Part shown: piece by piece, positions 57,180 through 64,000 of the stretch
Layout of the letters: each line of letters opens with the position of its first letter
Position numbering within the stretch: the first letter of the stretch is position 1
DNA from: Apophysomyces variabilis
Lineage: Eukaryota > Mucoromycota > Mucoromycetes > Mucorales > Mucoraceae
Direction of reading: 5' to 3'
Assembly (NCBI GenBank): GCA_002749535.1
Contig: MZZL01000405.1
Location: 1,285,586 to 1,349,585, forward strand
DNA length: 64,000 nucleotides
The notes under the pieces: generated by a model
Database searches by the model: none
Told to the model about the DNA's origin: nothing
Seen by the model: the letters and a program-made list of their open reading frames with translations, nothing else
Position numbers and translations under genes: made by a program

Positions 57180-57619
57180 CCCTGAAAAAAAAATTCGGGA
57201 CGGATAGAGGACACGGAAATGTGGCCGGTAGAGACACTTTCGAATTCACGCAAAAACAAGAGAGTTCCACGAAGGTCAATCACTGAATCACACATTTGTT
57301 CTTGGAATTTTTGGGGACGGCAAAACCAACGAAGTCGGTCAGGCCAGCCTCAGTCGCTTCGTAGATCAAAACCATTTTGAAGCAAAGTGGTGTAGATACG
57401 TCAATCTTTACGGCGCATTCGACAAGAGCCGCTTCGGCAACGGCTGCTGTAGAGAATGGAATCGCTAAGAACTCAGTGAAACACCACGCAGACTGGGCGA
57501 GTCAAAGTCAAACTTTTGAGAAATACTACTACGGGCCTGAAAACCAACATCAAAAAGGATCACATATCATAGGAACGCTTTTTTCGCCGAATACGAAGAT
57601 ACCAGATCAGACGGAGTGA
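57180..57619 (+). pseudogene. Tyrosine recombinase C-terminal remnant (DIRS/Ngaro or phage-integrase type)
   Basis: The frame 57340-57619 reads RPASVAS-stop-IKTILKQSGVDTS and then FTAHSTRAASATAA, HHADWASQSQTFEKYYYGP. HSTR is the HxxR box, the Trp in HADW is the second conserved position, and the Tyr run (FEKYYY) holds the nucleophile. A TAG replaces a Trp codon in the SVASW segment. Only about 100 residues of the catalytic domain are present, and upstream sequence is scrambled. Distinct from the Ndc10-type recombinase at 5.3-6.6 kb. Confidence 0.6.
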
Positions 57620-57627
57620 AAGCAGAG

Positions 57628-57822
57628 GCGACAACAATGGAGGATGTAGGTACCCGCTCATGGTTTCGTTGGTTATTTTCATATATACATGTTGTTCCCG
57701 ACCCTTATTACGTCGAAAAAAGGGGAGCGGTACGCTAAAAAAAAATAGAAATAGAAGGAAAACTTACGAATAAATAAACCGCGGCTTCGGAGAACCAGTA
57801 CTACATCCTCCATCATTGTCGC
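57628..57822. repeat. Imperfect inverted repeat downstream of the recombinase remnant
   Basis: 57628-57653 (GCGACAACAATGGAGGATGT...) and the reverse complement of 57798-57822 (GCGACAATGATGGAGGATGT...) match over about 24 positions with two substitutions and one indel, around 144 nt of AT-rich spacer. May be part of the terminal structure of the tyrosine-recombinase element. Confidence 0.6.
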
Positions 57823-58958
57823 TTCCTCGACAACCGTCCCATTATACAAAAGATGTGCTTGTATTTATACAGTAAATTAATTCTTATTGTTCTACCGGTT
57901 TAGCTAATCTGAGTTATATAATTGAAGCAATCTGAGCTACTGTTAAACATAGCATAAGCTGGGTTATATCAATTGCACAAATCAAACCATGTATAATATT
58001 TATACTAAATATTGTAGTGATGATGGCGGCTAAAGTAATATTCAGTAATTAATGATTGGAATAGTGTGTGAACAGGTCAGAGATGACTCCGGATATATTA
58101 TTCAACCAAGTTAACTATTGACTAATTAATATAAATGTATGTAAGCATATTAGCTTGTATACATCACAATGACAAGATTTACTTTCGGCCGAAGGCAGCC
58201 AAATAACTGATGCAAGAACTCTCAATCATCTTGTGGTTAATGTTTGCTGTGAATCATTGTTCAAGACTATATGCAGTAAGTCCTCAAGGGTGTTAATGGT
58301 GGATGAGACAACGGTTGTGTTGACATCGATGATGATACGACCATATTGCTCAATTAGAGATAGGTTAATTAAGTACGCAGTATCAAGGTTTTCTATTTCA
58401 ACTTACGCAACATTGATACACACTATACAGTAGTTCCAGTCTTCCCCAAATGCAATGTTTTATCAGTGACTTCCACTCCAAAGGTGTTGTACAAATGTAC
58501 AAAGACCTTCGAAATTTCTCCGTGCGGGCAGGTGTTTACTAAGGCCAGAAGTATCTAGCACCAGCAGCGTCAACTGATCATGAGATAACAATGCATTGAC
58601 CAATTCCCGGACACATCGTCAGTTGGCTTCCACTCCAAAGGCGTTGTACACATGTACAAAGACCTTCGAAATTTCTCCGTGCGGGCAGGTGTGTACTGTA
58701 AGCCACTGATCAAGTCCAGGAATGGCTCACAGTAGCGCGTAACTGACAATGCCGAGGCGTTGGCGGGAAGGAATCATTCAAGAAGAAGGAAAAAATTTGT
58801 TTTGGCTGACACCCTCTGAATGTCCTGAGACCTACAATCAGACGCAGCTCTTTTTTGTCTTTTTCCGAATCACAGCGGTCTTTTCTTCTGATTGGCTAAG
58901 GCTATATTCTGTATGGTGAAGATTTCATTCCTTTTTTCCTTTTCTTCTCTTTAATCAT
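57823..58958. other. AT-rich intergenic with a partial tandem repeat
   Basis: A ~78-nt segment at 58467-58545 recurs at 58624-58702 (shared core ACAAAGACCTTCGAAATTTC), 157 nt apart. On the minus strand both read as GEISKVFVHxYNxFGVE, suggesting duplicated coding debris. The rest shows no gene. Confidence 0.5.
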
Positions 58959-61140
58959 ATGTCAAAACGCACTTGCAAACAAGTGAATCATTCAATTGGC
59001 GAAAGGGATCCCATCTGGCTTCACTTAAAAGAAGACCTTGCGAACTATGGTATAATATGAAATAATTAATATCAGAATGACAAGATACTTTTTTTGTTCA
59101 CTCGTAGATTACTGGAAAGGCACATCTTGCACAAATTGGGATGTGACAGCATACGACAGAAGTCTGTCAAGCAAGTTCTTGATCAGCAAACGGGACTGCC
59201 ACATACAAATGAAGCACGATTTAGATAAACTTGGCACCGCATTTGTTCACCATACCGATATAATAAAGATGGTCACACGGTTGAAGAAAGCTTTGGCAAA
59301 TGCGAAAAAGGATGAGCTGAACAAGCACTTTTGGACCCATACAGCCAAGATGCTCCAAGAAGACCATCTTAAACGACAGGAGCGACAGACCGTCGTGGAC
59401 ACAGCGATTCTCGGAATTCAAGGTGCCTTGCTGGAACAACACGCCCAACAATTGGAATCATCGACGTCTTCTATCAAACGGCCTTTTGAAGCATCCTCGT
59501 CAGCCTCAACGTCTCCACATAAGAAAACTTTATGCTCATCTTTGACAGCATGGCCATCGAGTTCGGTACTATCTATTAGTCCAAAAGAAGAAAACACAGA
59601 GGAATCGCCATCATCCTCAGCAACATCATCGCCATCCGCTGCAGCTATTGTGCTCTCTAGTGAATCACCGGCATCATCCACCCCATCGGATTCATCATCA
59701 TCCTTTTCAGCTGTTCAGCCTGCTTTCAATGTTTCAGATCCCTCTATTTTGGAGTTGGTCGAAACGGATGGCATCATCTGTGACGCGTCCAAGCTTTCAA
59801 TTGCCACAGTAATCAAAAGAAAAGCAATTCTCGTCCATGATCGATACAAACACGGCGAACCATTTCCATCTAGACAGCGAAAAATCATATCCAATGGACT
59901 CTCCTCGATACTTGACCTAGTCGATCAATCATGTGGCTCACAGCGGTCACTGTTCACAGTATCTGAATGGAAGAATATCAATGAGTTGTTCCAGAACAAG
60001 TACCGTATTACAAACACATCACCACTTGATCGATCCTTACAAGAAACGTGGAAAATAATTGATACCACTGTGTGCCAATCCGGAAACGTCAATTTGGGAT
60101 TGCTTTATCTTTATAAAATCTTTGTAAAATACCACTTGAGCAAGTTGATGCCAACCCTGTGTGTGTTCGAACACATTCTGAAGTTGCTTGATCAAGAACC
60201 CCCATTTGCTCCAGGTGAAACCATCCGTGTCAGTGTCTGAGGCAGATTACGTTTCGTTCGTCTGGCTGCCGCTGTGGCGCCACCTGTTTCATTCTGGCTG
60301 CAATATCCAGATCAAGACGGGCGAAACGGTATTCTCCTTCTCGACAAGTGCTAAGCAAGGGCTTTATCCTGATATGTCCAATATGGTGGGCTTCAAGGTG
60401 GATGTACGTTTTGTGGTGGACGTGGATGGTACTGAGCACGACGTTTGTTCAGCAGAGGCATGTTGTAATGGGGACAAGGACTGGAAGGTGGTATTGACGA
60501 AGGCAAACTGAACAGAGAGATGAAGGACGATCTGGACAATATGATTTCTATTGTTGGAACTTTATCTCCCGAGCAAGAATGCGAATGTACAGCGTGGGGC
60601 GTTCAGATCATTGGCTCATCCTGCATTATCTCCTCGATTCATCTCTCGGACAATGGGTTGTATGTGGTTATGCCTCGCTTTGATATCACCCTAACAAGAT
60701 ATATTGCTGATCTAAAACACTTTGACGCAACTATGATCCAACTCCTAACTTTCCAGCAAGAGCTGCAAAAGTCTGCCGATTGCATTTTGGGCCACTACAA
60801 CGTGAACAAGCATCTCCAGTCCTTGAACCGTGACAAGCCATGCAACCAGAGATTCAACATGCAACAACAGCGGGACACATGGTACACTCCACCCGAACAG
60901 GCAACCTCCAGAACACCCATGAATCTGACCAGCCTCACTCCACCAGTATCTCTGAACACAAAGCTATTGACTATCGCTTGCGCGGAATCCATTCCTGATC
61001 TGAAGCAGCCAACGGACAGCCATGCTGAAGATGCTCTTGATACTGATGAGTTCGGATGGAGGTATGACGGCCAAAATTGGTATAATTGCATTACGGGAAC
61101 AACAACTACCAGCAATCCTTATCACGAAAGTGATGAATAA
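58959..61140 (+). CDS. Multi-exon uncharacterised protein with degenerate PD-(D/E)XK-like motif
   Basis: Best model: 58959-59049, 59108-60162, 60215-60464, 60503-61140, about 677 aa. The short first exon (MSKRTCKQVNHSIGERD...) joins in phase 1 across a 58-nt intron with a T-rich acceptor (CACTCGTAG). A later Met at 59077 would lie inside this intron. Intron 2 could instead be 60161-60233. The third break (60465-60502) is either a very short 38-nt intron or a 2-nt frameshift, so the gene may be damaged. Residues ~140-240 are Ser-rich and disordered. SEADYVSFVW (~390) and GFKVD (Asp445) ... CSAEACC (Glu463, Cys465) match a Mucoromycota family in which the Cys position is usually Lys, giving D-x17-E-x-K. 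The Lys is missing here. No function is assigned; the nuclease link is inference. Confidence 0.6.
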
Positions 61141-61599
61141 AAAAATTGTTTCGAGTCTCCCAACTGGCGTCCACATCAATTGGTTCATTAGGATCATAGA
61201 AAGCGTGACATTATATTTTCGAGGCGTGAATTGACCTGGATTATGCGAATCACACCATGAAATACCTAGGGACAGTAAGAGATAAAGGGGACCGGGCACG
61301 TAGCATCAGATCCCCTTCAAGTGCTCATTGACCTTGGTGACGGAGTCGAGCACGGCAACTGTATCACCTTCATCATCGACTATTTTGCTATTGCCATTCT
61401 CGTGAATGAATGGGGTTATCTTCATTCTGAAAATAAGGCGGGAAGACAGTGCGTCACTTCTTTTAGTTTAATGCGCCAGGTCAAGTATTGGCCTGGCGTT
61501 ACTTTCTTCCTCTGTGTCTCCTCAGAAAATGCGTCAGCTATTTCTGAAAAACTTATATAGCCGTGTTTAATTGCAGTATACTAACGAAGTCTAATACTT
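61141..61599. other. Intergenic
   Basis: 3' flank of the preceding gene. The 79-residue plus-strand frame at 61321-61560 is unrecognised. Confidence 0.4.
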
Positions 61600-61856
61600 G
61601 TCTTCCAGCATCCATACTACTAACTTCCAGCAAAAAACTACTAAAGTATGTACCACATTTTTCCCAAAGCTTAATTGAACGTGGCTGTCCGTATGGATTA
61701 TATCACTGATGAGGAATTTATTTCCTCCAAACCGCAAATTCTCATGCTGATTGTCTCCGATGGGCTGCTAAAGGGTAGAAGGTCAATGGTTTCAAAGTGA
61801 CTGAGAAAAGAGAATGATCTGTATGCTAGCAAGTCTGCTGCTACTGGCGATGTTAA
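61600..61856 (+). pseudogene. Decayed paralogue of the gene fragment at 54267
   Basis: Aligns with about 54250-54490: LLKYVPH, ERG, the SDGLLKGRRS segment and ENDLYA are recognisable, but stops (for example after GLYH) and indels break the frame. Homology jumps from the equivalent of ~54490 straight to 54987, skipping about 490 nt. Confidence 0.65.
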
Positions 61857-62577
61857 TCGGTATATTGGTCCACAACCAAGTTCTAGTTTAGCTCTATAAA
61901 GTGCTGCAACGGATTCTTTTTTATTCTGTTGGTTGTTATTCAGAAGCAATGGTTGTGTTCTATGTGACTGTAAAGGAGATGGGGGGATGCTGTGCCGCTT
62001 GCCGATTATCCTAATGAAGCGAATGTTACAATATAATCTTTCTGATTCTGATCGGTCGGTCTTCCAATCGCCGATAAACTCCTTTTTTTCTTCTTCTTTT
62101 CTATCAAAAGGAAGAAACCGCTCTCAGAAACTTTAAGGTTTCAGTCTGACCGCAGTAAAAAAAAAAAAGAGGCAAACGTTAAAATAGACTTTTCTGGAGA
62201 AATATGGAATCTTGTGCTAAACCAATAACGCAAACATGACCAAAGTATAAACTTTAGAATTATTTGAGGTAACTGTTTGGAAATTGCATAGAGAAAACTG
62301 CTATAGCCTTGTATAATCTCTAATGAATAGGTCTATTTGCATAGAAAGAGGGAAATGTATATTGTTCTTGGACGGGTAAATGGCAAGGACCCCAAATCCT
62401 TGTAAGTAGCGGAGATACAATGGTAGACAAACATAGATTGGGCTCACCTGCATGAGCCACGTCTTCGGGGTTCACAAAGATGACACGCCACACTTTGACA
62501 TACCTCATGAAACGCACCTTTTGCACGTGCTGCTTTCTTTGCATTCATACAATGAACATTTCTAGCCCACTTTTTTT
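61857..62577. repeat. ~720-bp near-identical direct repeat, copy 2
   Basis: Copy of 54987-55707 in the same orientation. Beyond its right edge a minus-strand frame (62641 down) starts MEGESRKKKKRKSEE, runs into the repeat through KKWARNVHCMNAKKAARAKG, and meets a donor-like GAG/GTATGT. This copy may therefore lie in a real minus-strand gene whose first exon is missing from copy 1. Confidence 0.85.
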
Positions 62578-62641
62578 GCAAATAAACTAGAGGGGGTTCT
62601 TCGGATTTTCGCTTCTTCTTTTTCCGGGACTCACCTTCCAA

Positions 62642-63033
62642 TCATCTTTCTACTCGTTTTTTTGTGCTGCGCCTCTTGCCTGCTTCCCTTTTCACCCTCG
62701 TATTCATCGATCCATACAGTAACCCAGACTTGCGGGTCTCCATTTTCTGCATGGTTCTATTTCGTTCTATTCCTGGCTTCCCTCTTTCCCGAAGATGAAC
62801 GCTGGTATTGATTCGCTGGGTTTGGTAAAATTACGTAAATTTCCTTGCTGAGTTCACATTTTCTGCCAATTGAAGCGAAACACTCTTTCCCCCCTTTTCC
62901 TGTAGAAGCACAGTCACTTTTTTTTTCTTGCGAGGATATTAATGAGTGTTCTTTTTGGGCTTCTTCCTTTGTTTCTTTTCTTTTCTCTTACCCATACATA
63001 CGACAACTTTATTACATACATATATATTATATC
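62642..63033. other. Promoter region of the CAP-Gly-like gene
   Basis: Pyrimidine-rich sequence with TATATATTATAT just before the ATG at 63034. Possibly shared with a divergent minus-strand start at 62641. Confidence 0.35.
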
Positions 63034-64000
63034 ATGCCACTATTTGGCTTCCGTAAAGCAAAACGATTCTCAGATAAAGCACTTCGTCTTCGAAAGACAA
63101 AATCTACTGGAAGTGTACCAGTCGACGTAGAAAAGAAGACATTGTTTGTTCCTGCAATAAAAACTGAATCCAATACCAGTACCACGACCTACAGTACTAG
63201 TAGCCATACGATCAGTCGAACGAGTAGTATCAGTAGTCAAAGTACATCGCATAAAGAACAAGAACAAGACAATAACGTACCAAAGGAGAGGAAATCATCC
63301 GATGCTACCACTACCTCAGAAACCACGATCCAGAACAATAACAACAATAACAATAACAACAACAACACAACAACAGATCACTTGGCACCACCCGCACCAA
63401 CAACACCGATGCCTACGATCAAGAAATCTGTTTCTTCACCCACAACACCCAAAGAAGATACCACCTCGCATCATGATTATCTTTCCAAAGTGAATACCAT
63501 CAATGTCGGTGATCTGGAGCTTCTTCTGTCGATGGAGACTCAGGCACGTATGGATGCTCAGGAAGAGCGGGAACGGAATGAAGCGGCTGCCCGTGAATCG
63601 GCTTATTTGACACCACGTCCTAGTCGACTCAAGTTCGCGTTACCTGTGACTCCCCCTCGATCACGTTCGCCGGCAGCAACACCTTATCCGCGTGCTCGGC
63701 CTACTTCGATAGCAGACGATGGAAGTAGTCACTTACGTCTGAAGGCGAACAAGAAAAAGAACCAAGAGACATGTGGGAGTGGTCATCGTCGTCGGTCAAG
63801 GTGGAGTCGGATCATGTCGAGCGATCCCGATGATGACTCTTCCACGGATGAGGAGGAGAAAGCAGCAGTGGAGAAAACTTTAGTTCTCGGTGCCAAGGTC
63901 CGATTGATCAGACGACCTCTGCCCACGTTGGGTTACATTCGTTATCTGGGTCCAATAGGGGAAAAAGAAGAGGAAGAAGATATGGTTCGTATAACTTCGT
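63034..64000 (+). CDS. CAP-Gly-domain-like protein, N-terminal part (runs off the window)
   Basis: Open from the ATG at 63034 to the window end, at least 322 aa. Starts MPLFGFRKAKRFSDKALRL, a basic segment, then a long Ser/Thr/Asn-rich region including a poly-Asn run (~residues 101-112). A helical stretch follows (LELLLSMETQARMDAQEERE, ~165-185), then a basic Ser/Arg linker and a short acidic patch. From about residue 285, LGAKVRLIRRPLPTLGYIRYLG fits the opening strands of a CAP-Gly domain. CAP-Gly domains bind the C-terminal tails of tubulin and EB proteins, so a microtubule-associated role is likely. The defining GKNDG motif would lie beyond the window, so the call rests on the first half of the domain. 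Confidence 0.65.
   Translation, partial: MPLFGFRKAKRFSDKALRLRKTKSTGSVPVDVEKKTLFVPAIKTESNTSTTTYSTSSHTISRTSSISSQSTSHKEQEQDNNVPKERKSSDATTTSETTIQNNNNNNNNNNNTTTDHLAPPAPTTPMPTIKKSVSSPTTPKEDTTSHHDYLSKVNTINVGDLELLLSMETQARMDAQEERERNEAAARESAYLTPRPSRLKFALPVTPPRSRSPAATPYPRARPTSIADDGSSHLRLKANKKKNQETCGSGHRRRSRWSRIMSSDPDDDSSTDEEEKAAVEKTLVLGAKVRLIRRPLPTLGYIRYLGPIGEKEEEEDMVRITS

Noticed and set aside
54987..62577. The two ~720-bp direct repeats as LTRs of a 7.6-kb retrotransposon
   Set aside because: No TG...CA ends, no primer-binding site or gag/pol reading frames between them, and the interval holds unrelated decayed genes. Their flanks are themselves homologous.
1..64000. CRISPR arrays, operons, ribosomal RNA genes
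   Set aside because: No regularly spaced identical repeats and no rRNA-like sequence seen. Intron-containing genes with TATA boxes indicate a eukaryote.

Overview
The window looks like a gene-poor, repeat-rich stretch of an early-diverging fungal genome, most likely Mucoromycota (Mucorales-like). This rests on short GT-AG introns (mostly 49-110 nt), TATA boxes 70-105 nt upstream of several start codons, decayed Tc1/mariner transposases, a LINE remnant, remnants of two kinds of tyrosine recombinase, and several lineage-type proteins without known function. Only three genes have products I can name by family: an SMP/PH lipid-transfer protein (35.3-38.0 kb), an FAD-dependent aromatic-ring monooxygenase (40.5-42.6 kb), and the start of a CAP-Gly-like protein running off the right edge (63.0 kb onward).

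Layout. 1-4.0 kb is one copy of a ~4 kb segmental duplication whose partner is 17.4-21.5 kb. Each carries a copy of the same small zinc-finger gene, open in the left copy and broken in the right. 4.3-6.6 kb holds a LINE fragment and an Ndc10/Crypton-type recombinase pseudogene. 7.3-13.6 kb is a striking unit: two apparently identical, oppositely oriented 1,525-bp blocks, each with a dead Tc1/mariner transposase, bracket a nine-exon gene that has a PD-(D/E)XK-like motif. Both outer edges sit at TA dinucleotides. 14.5-15.2, 30.3-30.9 and 43.4-44.1 kb carry further members of the zinc-finger family. 22.7-24.0 kb is a membrane-anchored alpha/beta-hydrolase-like gene. 25.9-27.5 kb is an element with CACT[A/G]TGGG inverted ends. 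50.7-53.3 kb holds two adjacent secreted, Kex2-type precursor proteins. 54.3-62.6 kb is a mosaic of gene fragments, a dead Tc1 copy, a recombinase tail, a second PD-(D/E)XK-like gene, and a ~720-bp block present twice, almost unchanged.

The most interesting signal is a dispersed family of two-exon genes, five loci in 44 kb. Each has a fast-changing N-terminal half, one phase-1 intron of 55-67 nt, a basic linker, and a single C2H2 finger (C-x2-C-x12-H-x4-H) at or near the C terminus. The second is the inverted-repeat composite unit with a gene as apparent cargo. Intron positions, frameshifts and repeat boundaries were read by eye. Family assignments come from motif recognition, not from a search.
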